From Gammaproteobacteria bacterium UBA5109 (GTDB taxonomy: Bacteria; Pseudomonadota; Gammaproteobacteria; Pseudomonadales; Pseudohongiellaceae): DNA of 64,000 nucleotides. A program made the position numbers and the translations under genes. Shown here in pieces: positions 52,238-61,784 of the stretch (position 1 is the first letter of the stretch; each line of letters starts with the position of its first letter). Location: contig DHZH01000008.1 in NCBI GenBank assembly GCA_002414385.1, forward strand, positions 66,780 through 130,779, given 5' to 3'. The notes beneath the pieces were generated by a model. It was not told the origin of the DNA and did no database searches. It was given only the letters and a program-made list of their open reading frames with translations.

Positions 52238-54845
52238 CAGCCTGTGCAGGATCGCTTTCCTGCGAAGAGTCTTCTTCGGGGAGTTCCACGTCTTCGGGTT
52301 CTTCAATGCGCTGGACACCGACCAGACTTTCCTCATCTTTCAGATTGATCAGCCGTACACCTTGTGTGTTGCGTCCCTGAGAGGAAACCTCATCAATACG
52401 GATACGCACCAGTGTTCCCTTGTCACTGATAAGCATAATTTCATCGCCTTCCCTGACCTGTGCTGCACCGACTACGGCGCCGTTCCTTTCACTGGTCTGA
52501 ATGCCGATAACCCCTTTGCCGCCGCGTTTATAGGTCGGAAAATCTTCAACTATTGTGCGCTTGCCATAACCGTTTTTACTGACCGCAAGAATCTGCGTCC
52601 CTTCTTCAGGAATAATCATGTCCACCATGTGCTGGCCTTCTTCCAGTCGAATACCCCTTACGCCTTTGGCAGTTCGACCCATAGCTCGCACATCCGCCTC
52701 ATTGAAACGGATCACCTTGCCGGAGCTGCTGTAGAGCATGACATCCTGAGACCCGTTGGTGATTGCCGTCTTGATCAGGCTATCCCCTTCTTCCAGTTCG
52801 ATGGCACGCAAACCGACGCTGCGCTGGCGGGCAAAATTCGGCAACGCCACTTTTTTGACCGTGCCATTGCCGGTTGCCATGAAGACAAACTTGTCTTCAT
52901 CATAGTCACGAACCGGCAGCATACTGGTAATGGTTTCATCTTCTTCAAGTGGCAGGATATTGACAATTGGCTTGCCGCGAGCGGTCCTGCTGGCCAGAGG
53001 AATCTGAAACACCTTGATCCAGAATACCTTCCCGGTTGAGGTGAAGCACAGCAGGATGTCGTGACTGTTGGCAATCAGCAGATGCTGAACAAAATCTTCT
53101 TCTTTAACCGACGCTGCCGCTTTACCACGACCCCCACGGTGCTGGGCCTGGTAATCAGTCAAGGGCTGGCTCTTGGCATAACCGGTCTGGGAAATGGTCA
53201 CCACCCGGTCTTCCTCGGTAATCAGGTCTTCTACAGTCAGGTCATGCTGGGAGTCCTTGATTTCTGTACGCCGTTCATCACCGTATTCCTTTTCAATTTC
53301 TTCCAGCTCTGAACGAATGACTTCCATCAGCCGTGAATTATTATCCAGGATTTCCATGTATTCCTTGATCTGCTGTAATAATTCCTTGTAATCATTAATC
53401 AGCTTTTCCTGTTCCAGCCCGGTCAGGCGGTGCAGTCGTAACTCAAGAATTGCCTGAGCCTGGTCGGGGGAGAGCATGTACTCCTCTCCCTTAAGGCCGT
53501 ATTGCTCAGGCAGGGTGTTTGGTCGACAAACATTGGGATCCGAGTCGCCCAGCAACTCAAGCACGCCTCTGGAATTCCAGGCGCGTTGCAGTAATTTTTC
53601 TTTGGCCTCAGCCGAATTTGGAGAGGACTTGATCAGTTCAATCACTGCATCAATATTGGCAAGAGCCACCGCCAGGCCTTCCAGGATATGGCCCTTTTCT
53701 CTGGCTTTGCGTAAAAGATAAACCGTTCGGCGGGTAACCACCTCACGCCGGTGCTGAATAAAGGCATCCAGTATTTGCTGCAGGTTCAGCAGCTTGGGCT
53801 GACCGTCAACCAGCGCCACCATGTTGATACCGAATACCATCTGCATCTGGGTCTGGGCATACAGGTTATTCAGTACCACATCTCCGACCTCACCTTTGCG
53901 CAGTTCAATCACGATGCGCAAACCTTCCTTGTCCGATTCATCACGCAGTTCACTGATACCTTCCAGTTTTTTCTCCTTGACCAGTTCAGCAATACGCTCA
54001 ATCAAACGCGCCTTGTTAATCTGATAGGGAATTTCATGGACGATGATGGTCTGACGGCCGGATTTTTCATCCTCAATAATTTCGGCCCGGGCACGCATGT
54101 AAATTTTTCCGCGACCGGTACGGTATGCTTGCACGATGCCAGCACGACCATTGATAAATGCTGCAGTCGGGAAGTCCGGTCCCTGGATATGCTGCATCAA
54201 TTCATCAACCTCAATATCCGGATTGTCCATCATGGCGATGGTGGCACTTATCACTTCTTTGAGATTATGCGGCGGAATATTGGTTGCCATCCCTACCGCA
54301 ATACCGGAAGAACCGTTTATCAGCAGATTCGGCACACGGGTCGGCAATACATCTGGAATCTGTTCGGTGCCATCATAGTTATCAGTGAAATCAACAGTTT
54401 CCTTGTCCAGATCGGCCAGCAGCTCATGTGCCAGTTTCTGCATGCGCACTTCGGTATACCGCATGGCAGCTGCAGAATCACCATCAATTGAACCAAAATT
54501 TCCCTGACCATCAACCAGCATATAGCGCAGAGAGAAATTTTGCGCCATACGGACGATGGTTTCATACACAGCTGAGTCGCCATGCGGGTGATATTTACCG
54601 ATGACATCACCGACCACACGGGCAGATTTTTTATAGGGTTTGTTCCAGTCATTGGAAAGCACGTTCATGGCAAAAAGCACGCGCCTGTGGACAGGTTTCA
54701 GACCATCCCTGACATCCGGTAGTGCCCTGCCTACAATTACGCTCATGGCATAATCGAGATAGGACTGCCGCATCTCATGTTCTATGGTTACTGATTGTAT
54801 GTGCTCGTCGTTCTGGCCTTCACCCTGATCTATGGAATCCGACAT
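52230..54845 (-). CDS. gyrA: DNA gyrase subunit A
   Basis: 871-aa cleavage-religation subunit of gyrase. It begins with EHEMRQSYLDYAMSVIVGRALPDVRDGLKPVHRR; the active-site tyrosine is in AAMRYTEVRM near residue 120. The quinolone-resistance region reads HPHGDSAVYETIVRMAQ, with the usual sensitive-type Ser and Glu positions. The C-terminal pinwheel has the GyrA box region QHRGGRGKAAASV, and an acidic tail follows (EPEDVELPEEDSSQESDPAQADE). Divergent from mtaD. Confidence 0.97.
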   Translation of the reverse strand: MSDSIDQGEGQNDEHIQSVTIEHEMRQSYLDYAMSVIVGRALPDVRDGLKPVHRRVLFAMNVLSNDWNKPYKKSARVVGDVIGKYHPHGDSAVYETIVRMAQNFSLRYMLVDGQGNFGSIDGDSAAAMRYTEVRMQKLAHELLADLDKETVDFTDNYDGTEQIPDVLPTRVPNLLINGSSGIAVGMATNIPPHNLKEVISATIAMMDNPDIEVDELMQHIQGPDFPTAAFINGRAGIVQAYRTGRGKIYMRARAEIIEDEKSGRQTIIVHEIPYQINKARLIERIAELVKEKKLEGISELRDESDKEGLRIVIELRKGEVGDVVLNNLYAQTQMQMVFGINMVALVDGQPKLLNLQQILDAFIQHRREVVTRRTVYLLRKAREKGHILEGLAVALANIDAVIELIKSSPNSAEAKEKLLQRAWNSRGVLELLGDSDPNVCRPNTLPEQYGLKGEEYMLSPDQAQAILELRLHRLTGLEQEKLINDYKELLQQIKEYMEILDNNSRLMEVIRSELEEIEKEYGDERRTEIKDSQHDLTVEDLITEEDRVVTISQTGYAKSQPLTDYQAQHRGGRGKAAASVKEEDFVQHLLIANSHDILLCFTSTGKVFWIKVFQIPLASRTARGKPIVNILPLEEDETITSMLPVRDYDEDKFVFMATGNGTVKKVALPNFARQRSVGLRAIELEEGDSLIKTAITNGSQDVMLYSSSGKVIRFNEADVRAMGRTAKGVRGIRLEEGQHMVDMIIPEEGTQILAVSKNGYGKRTIVEDFPTYKRGGKGVIGIQTSERNGAVVGAAQVREGDEIMLISDKGTLVRIRIDEVSSQGRNTQGVRLINLKDEESLVGVQRIEEPEDVELPEEDSSQESDPAQADE

Positions 54846-54955
54846 AAAATGCTATTATTTCCCCTTGCCAGCTCGATTTGAGTTACTGCTGAAACAACTT
54901 GTTTGATTATTGACGCAGCCATACAAGAGGCCATTAACAAGCAAGTGGATCGAGC

Positions 54956-54974
54956 TAATATTTATTAAATATTA
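54956..54974. promoter_or_regulatory. Perfect AT palindrome in the gyrA-mtaD divergent region
   Basis: TAATATTTA and TAAATATTA flank a single T, giving a 19-bp perfect dyad midway between the two start codons. It could be an operator or simply AT-rich chance. A TATACT at 55043-55048, 39 bp before mtaD, is a possible -10 box. Confidence 0.3.
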
Positions 54975-55086
54975 AAGGCCAAATTGTAGCATATTCAGGC
55001 TCCTGACTGATAGCTAAAGTACATACTTTCAGGAATAAAAGTTATACTCGTAAAAGTTTTAAATAATAACCAGAAATCAATACCTT

Positions 55087-56433
55087 ATGCCCTCCAAAAA
55101 CACTGCAGAAAAGCGCCAGAAAGTCGATACAATCATTCACGCAAAATGGCTGATTCCAATGAGCAAATCAGGGCTGATTCTGGAGCATCACAGCCTGATT
55201 ATTCAGCAACAAATGATTCGGGAAATACTGCCCCGCAGCGAAGTTGAAAACTACTTTTTCAGCGACGAAAACTATGACCTCAATGAGCACATCGTCATTC
55301 CCGGACTGGTAAATGCCCACGGTCATGCGCCAATGTCATTATTACGTGGTTATGCCGATGATCTCGCGCTGCAACCCTGGCTGGAAGAAAAAATCTGGCC
55401 TGCTGAGGCGCGCTGGGTAAGTGAAAAGTTTGTCCGTGACGGCGCCGAACTGGCAATTGCAGAAATGCTGTTATCCGGCACTACCGCTTTTACTGATATG
55501 TATTTTTTCCCTGATCTGGTTGCCAAAGCGGCATTGAAAGCAAATATTCGTGCCCACCTGACTTCTCCGGTGCTGGATTTTCCGACCGTTTGGGCAAAAG
55601 ATCCGGATGAATATATTCACAAGGCCATGACCCTGCACGACAAATATAAAAACAATGAGCATATCCATGTCGGTTTCGGACCTCATGCCACTTACACAGT
55701 ATCCGATCAGCCCATGCAGAAACTGGCAACCTACGCCAGTGAACTTGATATTGCGATTCATCTGCACACTCATGAAACTGCACAGGAAGTACAGCAAGCG
55801 GTCGATAAAAGTGACAAAAGACCCCTCGGGCATCTGCATGAGCTTGGCCTGCTGATCCCAAACCTGCAGTGTGTGCACATGACGCAATTACTGGATGACG
55901 AAATCAGCCTGCTTGCTGATTGCGGTGTTTCAGTAGTGCATTGCCCGGCCTCCAACATGAAACTGGCCAGCGGACTGTGCCCGACTGGAAAACTGATGGA
56001 TGCCGGAATCATTGTCGGCCTGGGTACGGATGGCAGTGCCAGCAATAATGAATTAAATATGATTAATGAAATGCGTCTGGCTGCGCTGCTTGGTAAAATC
56101 ACCTCTGATGATGCCTCCAGCTTGTCAGCCTGGCAGGCCTTGCACATGGCAACCGTTAATGGCGCAAAACTGATGGGCCTCGGCGAGCAGACAGGCACAC
56201 TGGAATCAGGCAAATTTGCCGATATAACTGCAGTAAACCTGAACCGGCTCAATACTTCACCCGTATATGATCCTGTCAACACGCTGGTTTACAGCGCCCA
56301 GGCAAACCAGGTCAGCCATGTCTGGGTTGCCGGCAAGCTCAATGTGAAAGACCATCAATTAATCAGTCTTGATGCCCATGCCCTGCATGAAAAAGCAAAG
56401 GACTGGGCAGATAAGATACAGGCACAGGCATAA
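55087..56433 (+). CDS. mtaD: 5'-methylthioadenosine/S-adenosylhomocysteine deaminase-type amidohydrolase
   Basis: Zinc-dependent TRZ/ATZ-family deaminase; the Pseudomonas gene at this locus deaminates methylthioadenosine to methylthioinosine for salvage. The 448-aa protein has the metal-binding VNAHGHAPMSLLRGYADD near residue 76, HLHTHETAQEV, VHCPASNMKLASG and GTDGSASNNELNM. It is divergent from gyrA and followed directly by ubiG (stop/start overlap), the same order as in P. aeruginosa. Spermidine synthesis by a speD product would generate its substrate. Confidence 0.9.
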   Translation: MPSKNTAEKRQKVDTIIHAKWLIPMSKSGLILEHHSLIIQQQMIREILPRSEVENYFFSDENYDLNEHIVIPGLVNAHGHAPMSLLRGYADDLALQPWLEEKIWPAEARWVSEKFVRDGAELAIAEMLLSGTTAFTDMYFFPDLVAKAALKANIRAHLTSPVLDFPTVWAKDPDEYIHKAMTLHDKYKNNEHIHVGFGPHATYTVSDQPMQKLATYASELDIAIHLHTHETAQEVQQAVDKSDKRPLGHLHELGLLIPNLQCVHMTQLLDDEISLLADCGVSVVHCPASNMKLASGLCPTGKLMDAGIIVGLGTDGSASNNELNMINEMRLAALLGKITSDDASSLSAWQALHMATVNGAKLMGLGEQTGTLESGKFADITAVNLNRLNTSPVYDPVNTLVYSAQANQVSHVWVAGKLNVKDHQLISLDAHALHEKAKDWADKIQAQA

Positions 56434-57146
56434 TGACTAACAGCAGGCAGGAAAATGTCGACCACAGCGAGATCGCCAAATTTGAAGCACTGGCCTCACG
56501 CTGGTGGGACCGCAACAGTGAATTCAAGCCGCTGCATGATATTAATCCCCTGCGGATGGGTTACATAGACAGTATCGTCAATGTAGCGGGCAAAAAAGTC
56601 CTGGATGTCGGTTGTGGTGGCGGCATTCTGACTGAGGCACTGGCACACCGTGGTGCCAGGGTCACGGGTATTGATATGGGTGAAGCCCCCCTGTCAGTCG
56701 CGCGTTTACACCTGCTGGAAAGCGGCCTGGAAATTGATTACCAGCAAAATTCAGCCGAGGAATTTGCCCGGCAGTATCCCGGCGAATTTGATGTCGTTTG
56801 CTGCCTTGAAATGCTGGAACATGTGCCAGACCCGGCCTCGGTATTACAATCCTGTCATGCCTTGCTGAAGCCTGGCGGTAACCTGATTGTTTCCACTATT
56901 AATCGCAATCCAAAATCCTACCTCTTTGCCATCCTGGGAGCTGAATACATCCTGAGACTGCTGCCCCGCGGCACACATGAATACCAGAAATTTATCCGTC
57001 CTTCCGAACTGGCCCGTTTTGCCCGGCAGGCCGGCCTGCAACTGCAGGGTGAACGTGGCATGACCTATAATCCACTGAGTAAAAAGTACCGCCTCAGTGA
57101 TGATGTGGATGTCAATTACCTCATGCACTTCAGCAAAGCCGAATAA
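56433..57146 (+). CDS. ubiG: Ubiquinone biosynthesis O-methyltransferase UbiG
   Basis: SAM-dependent enzyme for both O-methylations in ubiquinone synthesis. The 237-aa protein begins with the UbiG pattern EIAKFEALASRWWDRNSEFKPLHDINPLRMGYI, followed by the SAM site VLDVGCGGGILTEALA (residues about 51-66) and LEMLEHVPDPASVL. It overlaps the mtaD stop by one base and is 8 bp from mupP. Confidence 0.96.
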   Translation: MTNSRQENVDHSEIAKFEALASRWWDRNSEFKPLHDINPLRMGYIDSIVNVAGKKVLDVGCGGGILTEALAHRGARVTGIDMGEAPLSVARLHLLESGLEIDYQQNSAEEFARQYPGEFDVVCCLEMLEHVPDPASVLQSCHALLKPGGNLIVSTINRNPKSYLFAILGAEYILRLLPRGTHEYQKFIRPSELARFARQAGLQLQGERGMTYNPLSKKYRLSDDVDVNYLMHFSKAE

Positions 57147-57154
57147 GACGAATT

Positions 57155-57823
57155 GTGAGCAAACATTTACTCTTTGATCTGGACGGCACCCTGATGGACA
57201 CCGCCGCCGATTTCACCAAGGTCCTTAACCGACAGCTTGAAAAGCACGGGCGCGAACAGGTGAGTTATGAACAGGTCAGGCAGACAGTCTCGGATGGAGC
57301 CCGGGCGCTGGTCAGACTGGGCTATGGCATCGATGAAAGTGATCCTGCCTTTAACGCCTACCTGCAGGAATTACTTGATGCCTACAGTGAACAGATTGGC
57401 CAAACTGAAGCCAGTCTGTTCAGTGGCATTGAGCATATGTTGCAGGATATTGCTGCCAGCCAGTTTCAATGGGGAATCGTTACCAATAAACCCTCACGCT
57501 TTACCACCCCCTTATTAGAAAATTTTCCATTGCTGAGTGCCTCTGCAGTGGTTGTCTGTGCCGATCACCTGTCGCGCAGCAAACCAGACCCTGAAGGGCT
57601 GATGCTGGCCTGCCAGACCCTGGGTTGTGAAGCTGATCAATGCATCTATATCGGCGATCATCTGCGTGATGTTGAAGCCGGCAAGAATGCCGGTATGATG
57701 ACGGTCGCGGTAAGCTGGGGATATTTTCCACCCGGGACCAGACTGGAAGACTGGCAGGCTGACCTGATCGTCAGCAGTCCACAGGAAATAAGTGATTACG
57801 TATTCGGGAAACGACATGTTTGA
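57155..57823 (+). CDS. mupP: HAD-family phosphatase MupP (MurNAc-6-phosphate phosphatase)
   Basis: 222-aa HAD hydrolase of the Gph type: motif I LFDLDGTLMDTAADF (residues 6-20), motif II IVTNKP, motif III/IV SKPDPEGL and IGDHLRDVEAGKNAGM. Between ubiG and yciK, the Pseudomonas orthologue removes phosphate from N-acetylmuramic acid 6-phosphate in peptidoglycan recycling, which matches the presence of ampG in this genome. A phosphoglycolate phosphatase role is the alternative. Start is GTG. Confidence 0.87.
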   Translation: MSKHLLFDLDGTLMDTAADFTKVLNRQLEKHGREQVSYEQVRQTVSDGARALVRLGYGIDESDPAFNAYLQELLDAYSEQIGQTEASLFSGIEHMLQDIAASQFQWGIVTNKPSRFTTPLLENFPLLSASAVVVCADHLSRSKPDPEGLMLACQTLGCEADQCIYIGDHLRDVEAGKNAGMMTVAVSWGYFPPGTRLEDWQADLIVSSPQEISDYVFGKRHV

Positions 57824-58562
57824 CTATCAGGCTCCGGAACAACTGCTTGCAGGCAAGGTAATACTTGTCACCGGCGCGACTTCAGGTATTGGGCGGGCCG
57901 CCGCACTGGCTTATGCCAGACTTGGTGCCAGCGTGATTTTGCATGGGCGCCAGGTGGATAAACTGGAACAGCTTTATGATGAAATTGAAACGCTCGGCGG
58001 CGCACAACCGGCAATTACTCCACTGGATCTGGAAACGGCCACGGAAAACCAGTACCAGGAACTGGCTGAGAGTATCAACAGGGAGTTCGGTCGCCTCGAC
58101 GGACTGCTCAATAATGCCGCAATTCTTGGCCCTCTGACGCCAATTCAGCATTATCCCCTGGCTACCTGGAATCAGGTTATGCAATGCAACCTGAATGCAC
58201 AGTTTGCCATGTGTCATTATTGCCTGCCGCTTTTGCAGAAAGCAGAAAATGCTTCAATTATTTTTGTATCCTCCAGTGCCGGCCGCAATGCCTATGCCTA
58301 CTGGGGTGCATACACAGTCAGCAAGGCGGCGATAGAAAACCTGGCCCAGGTGATGTTTCTGGAGCTGGAAAATACCTCTTCAGTGCGGGTAAATACAGTG
58401 AACCCGGGGGCTACGGCAAGTAAAATGCGCAAGAAGGCATTTCCTGCAGAAAACCCGGAAAAACTGCCGACTCCTGAAGAAGTCATGCCGGTATTTGTCT
58501 ACCTGATGGGAGATGACAGTCTTGAGGAAAACGGCAAACAGTTTGACGCCCAGAAATCCTGA
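57816..58562 (+). CDS. yciK: YciK-type short-chain dehydrogenase
   Basis: 248-aa SDR oxidoreductase from the ATG at 57816 (overlapping the mupP end by 8 bp). It has the NADP-binding TGATSGIG near residue 21, LLNNAAILGP, the catalytic Ser in FVSSSAGRNAYAYWGAYTVSKAA with Tyr and Lys spaced as YxxxK, and the VNTVNPGATASKMR segment. It is the standard follower of ubiG-mupP in Pseudomonas. Physiological substrate unknown. Confidence 0.9.
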   Translation: MFDYQAPEQLLAGKVILVTGATSGIGRAAALAYARLGASVILHGRQVDKLEQLYDEIETLGGAQPAITPLDLETATENQYQELAESINREFGRLDGLLNNAAILGPLTPIQHYPLATWNQVMQCNLNAQFAMCHYCLPLLQKAENASIIFVSSSAGRNAYAYWGAYTVSKAAIENLAQVMFLELENTSSVRVNTVNPGATASKMRKKAFPAENPEKLPTPEEVMPVFVYLMGDDSLEENGKQFDAQKS

Positions 58563-58589
58563 TGAAGCTGGCGAACAGGCATAAAGCGC

Positions 58590-59165
58590 TCAGCTGTCTA
58601 CCGGCATGGTTGTCTTAAAGGGCTCGTAATCTTTCAGCCGCTCATGCAAGGCCCGAAGTTGCGGGAAAGGTTCAAGACTGAGGTGCTTACGGAATTCTAT
58701 CCAGCCCAGAAAACAGCCCAGACGCAGAACAACATCATTCCAGGGCGCGTGCTCGGGGAATGCATGCCCTTCAAACTCCTGCAGCCCGGTCTGAATCCGG
58801 TTTTGCTGGCGCTGCAGATAATTGACGCTTTCTGAACTGAAGCCTTCTTTCTTTAATAAAAATAAATTTACCTGCGCATCAATCAGGGTGTTAACTGCAC
58901 AGTAATCATTCAATTCTTGCACACTGGGCATAAAAATTTGTCCGGCCTGCTCACGAACATAACGCAAGATGGATGTCGAATCAGTCAGCATTTTTGTTGC
59001 GCCAGCTTCGCCATACTCCAGAAAAGGAATTTTTTGTGTGGGCGAAAGTTTCTTGCTCATCTGATAATCGATGTCGTGGATAAACTCAAAATCAAGCCCG
59101 CTTTCGAGTAAAGCAATCCGGCAATGCCTGACAAAGGGTGAAGGAGAATTTCCGTAAAGTTTCAT
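58590..59165 (-). CDS. Glutathione S-transferase family protein
   Basis: 191-aa protein with a thioredoxin-fold N-domain (MKLYGNSPSPFVRHCRIALLE, cis-Pro region QKIPFLEYGEAG, and the DSTSILRYV glutathione gamma-Glu site) and a helical C-domain. The substrate is unknown. It is convergent with yciK and lies 18 bp downstream of rluB on the same strand. Confidence 0.85.
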   Translation of the reverse strand: MKLYGNSPSPFVRHCRIALLESGLDFEFIHDIDYQMSKKLSPTQKIPFLEYGEAGATKMLTDSTSILRYVREQAGQIFMPSVQELNDYCAVNTLIDAQVNLFLLKKEGFSSESVNYLQRQQNRIQTGLQEFEGHAFPEHAPWNDVVLRLGCFLGWIEFRKHLSLEPFPQLRALHERLKDYEPFKTTMPVDS

Positions 59166-59183
59166 AGTACTCGCTCCGCTGAT

Positions 59184-59984
59184 CTAGCCTCTTCGATGTT
59201 TTGACTGTCGGGTAAAGGCCTGCTTGGCTGGCCGGTATTTTAGACCGGCCAGTTCATATAATTCCTTTACTTCAGTGGCCGGCAATTGACGAAACTGTCC
59301 GACTTTAATCACACTGGGAATAAAGATATTACCGTAACGCACTCGCTTCAGGCGGCTGACTTTCACGCCCTGTGATTCCCACAGGCGCCTGACTTCCCGG
59401 TTACGGCCTTCGGTGATTACCACGTGATACCACTGGTTAGCCCCCTCCCCGGCAAAATACTGTATATCGGAAAATCGCGCCATGCCATCTTCCAGTAATA
59501 CTCCGCGATGCATGTTTTCAACCATTTCCTGGGTCACTTCACCCATAACCCGAACTGCATACTCACGTTCAATCTGTGTCGAAGGATGCATCAACTTATT
59601 AGCCAACTCACCGTCTGTCGTGAACAAGAGCAAGCCACTGGTGTTGATATCCAGACGGCCGACAGCCACCCAGCGAGCATGTTGTATGCGAGGCAGTTTT
59701 GCAAACACACTGGGGCGCCCTTCCGGATCCTTGCGGGTACAGATTTCACCAATCGGTTTGTTATAAAGCAATACGGTTTGTGGAACCGAGTGTGGCGTGT
59801 TGGCAGACAGTTTTTTGCCATCGACACTGATCTTGTCATCGGCTGTCACCCGGTCGCCGAGTGTGGCAGCTTTACCATTGACCAGTACACGGCCCTGGGC
59901 AATCCAGTTCTCCATTTCGCGGCGCGAACCATAACCCGCCCTTGCCAGCACTTTTTGCAGTTTTTCGTCTTTAGTAATGCTCAT
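59184..59984 (-). CDS. rluB: 23S rRNA pseudouridine-2605 synthase RluB
   Basis: 266-aa pseudouridine synthase with an S4 RNA-binding domain (EKLQKVLARAGYGSRREMENWIAQGRVLVNG, residues about 7-37) and the RsuA-type catalytic domain with VGRLDINTSGLLLFTTDGELANKLMHP, where Asp is catalytic, and EGRNREVRRLWESQGVKVSRLKRVRYG. It lies next to scpB-scpA as in many gammaproteobacteria. The basic tail is shorter than in E. coli RluB. Confidence 0.94.
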   Translation of the reverse strand: MSITKDEKLQKVLARAGYGSRREMENWIAQGRVLVNGKAATLGDRVTADDKISVDGKKLSANTPHSVPQTVLLYNKPIGEICTRKDPEGRPSVFAKLPRIQHARWVAVGRLDINTSGLLLFTTDGELANKLMHPSTQIEREYAVRVMGEVTQEMVENMHRGVLLEDGMARFSDIQYFAGEGANQWYHVVITEGRNREVRRLWESQGVKVSRLKRVRYGNIFIPSVIKVGQFRQLPATEVKELYELAGLKYRPAKQAFTRQSKHRRG

Positions 59985-60027
59985 GCTGATTTCTCACGAA
60001 ATTAATTCAGAGCCAGTGAATTAAGTA

Positions 60028-60921
60028 TCAGGAATTGTATTGTTGCTCGTCGGATTCTGAATCCTGGGAGTCGTCTTCATCATCGTTGGTAGCACTGTCT
60101 TCAGCAACAGGGTCAGCATGCTCGTCAGCCTGATCTTGCTCTGGGCCAGTGTCAGCTTCAGCCTGATCACGCTCGACTTTTTCTGCGTCTGCGTTTTCCT
60201 GCTCATCGCCATCATCTGCAGTTTCTTCGGGCTCAATGCCGAGTATTTCATCCATGGAACGCGTACCGATTGCTGCCGCTGCAAGCTCTTCTTCATCAGG
60301 CACATGCACTTCATCAACTTCCGTTTCACCAGGGAATTCGATGACATTGCCACCGGGTTTTTCTTCTTCAACCGTCAGTTCCTGATTCAGGCCTTCCATG
60401 TCACGAATTTCAGTCAGCGCCGGCAGGTCATTAAGAGATTCCAGGTTAAAATAATCCAGAAACTCGCGGGTGGATGCATACATTGCCGGGCGACCCGGTA
60501 CATCCCGATGCCCCACTACTCTGATCCAGTCTCTTTCCAGCATCGTGCGAATTATGCTTGAACTCACGGCAACGCCACGGATTTTTTCAATATCACCACG
60601 GGTAATCGGCTGCCGGTAAGCAATAATAGCCAGGGTTTCGAGCAATGCGCGGGAGTAACGTTGCGGCTTTTCCTCCCACAGGCGACCTACCCAGTCACTG
60701 AGCTCCTGACGCACCTGAAAACGGTATCCTGAGGCAACTTTCTTCAGTTCGAAACCACGATCCGTGCAACTGTCCTCAATTTCCTGCAGGATTGTTTTCA
60801 GCGCATCACGTTCCGGCCGTTCATGCTCTTCAAAAACTTCCAACATTTTATCCAGGGTCATGGGTTTGCCGGCTGCCAGCAACAGGGCCTCTATTATCTG
60901 TTTGATTTTGGTATCTTCCAT
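60028..60921 (-). CDS. scpB: Segregation and condensation protein B (ScpB)
   Basis: 297-aa subunit of the SMC-ScpAB condensin. The winged-helix part is within residues 1-170 (IKQIIEALLLAAGKPM..., LETLAIIAYRQPITRGDIEKIRGV, WIRVVGHRDVPGRPAMYASTREFLDYF). The remaining about 110 residues form an acidic, probably disordered tail rich in Asp, Glu and Gln, much longer than minimal ScpB. It overlaps the scpA stop by one base. Confidence 0.94.
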   Translation of the reverse strand: MEDTKIKQIIEALLLAAGKPMTLDKMLEVFEEHERPERDALKTILQEIEDSCTDRGFELKKVASGYRFQVRQELSDWVGRLWEEKPQRYSRALLETLAIIAYRQPITRGDIEKIRGVAVSSSIIRTMLERDWIRVVGHRDVPGRPAMYASTREFLDYFNLESLNDLPALTEIRDMEGLNQELTVEEEKPGGNVIEFPGETEVDEVHVPDEEELAAAAIGTRSMDEILGIEPEETADDGDEQENADAEKVERDQAEADTGPEQDQADEHADPVAEDSATNDDEDDSQDSESDEQQYNS

Positions 60922-61784
60922 CAGGTACTTCTCGCCTTGATATGGATGGGCGCAAATGCTTCGCTTTGCGCCAGTTCAATAAGTGATTCCTTGATCAGCT
61001 CCATGATTGCCAGAAAAGTAACAACCACGCCAAGCTTGCCTTCATCTTTCAGGATCAGTGAGCTCAACGGAGTGAACTGCTTGTCTGAAATACGTAAAAG
61101 TATTTGTGACATTTTTTCCCGCGTTGAAAGCGCCTGTCGCTGAATATGATGGCTTTCCTGCAAATCGGAACGGCGTAATACATCCGCAAAAGCCATGAGA
61201 ATGTCCTGCAGATCGACTTCCGGCAGTGGCGTATTACGTTCCAGTTCCGGAGCCTGTGCTGTAGCCAGATGAAAGTCACGATGCAGTCTGGGTAATTCAT
61301 CAAGATTTTCTGCAGCATCCCGGTAACGTTCGTATTCCTGCAAACGGCGTATCAGTTGTGCCCGTGGATCTTCTTCATCTTCTTCATCTTCTTCGTGACG
61401 TGGCAACAGAAAGCGTGATTTATATTCTGCCAGCATTGCTGCCATCACCAGATATTCCGCTGCCAGTTCAAACTGTGCGGCCTCCATCAGTTCAACATAG
61501 GCAATATACTGCTCGGTAATTTCAGCAATATTGATTTCGAGAATATCAATGTTCTGTCGGCGGATTAGATAGAGCAATAAATCCAGCGGCCCTTCAAAAG
61601 CCTCAAGAAAAACTTCCAGCGCATCCGGAGGGATATACAAATCCCTGGGCAGGTCAGTCATTGCCTCGCCGGCAACAAAGGCAAAAGGCAGCTCGGTCTG
61701 CTCAGCAGTTTTGTTTTCACGGGCCTGTCGCAGCAAACTGGCCTTTTGCTGTATATTTTCCGGGCTGACTGTTTCGTTACTCAT
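60921..61784 (-). CDS. scpA: Segregation and condensation protein A (ScpA)
   Basis: 287-aa kleisin bridging SMC heads. The family opening FEGPLDLLLYLIRRQNIDILEINIAEITEQYIAYVELM (residues about 68-105) is clear, as is the C-terminal winged helix. Residues 126-140 are very acidic (HEEDEEDEEDPRA). Its 5' end overlaps the trpS stop by 4 bp. Presence of ScpAB predicts an SMC rather than MukBEF system. Confidence 0.95.
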   Translation of the reverse strand: MSNETVSPENIQQKASLLRQARENKTAEQTELPFAFVAGEAMTDLPRDLYIPPDALEVFLEAFEGPLDLLLYLIRRQNIDILEINIAEITEQYIAYVELMEAAQFELAAEYLVMAAMLAEYKSRFLLPRHEEDEEDEEDPRAQLIRRLQEYERYRDAAENLDELPRLHRDFHLATAQAPELERNTPLPEVDLQDILMAFADVLRRSDLQESHHIQRQALSTREKMSQILLRISDKQFTPLSSLILKDEGKLGVVVTFLAIMELIKESLIELAQSEAFAPIHIKARST

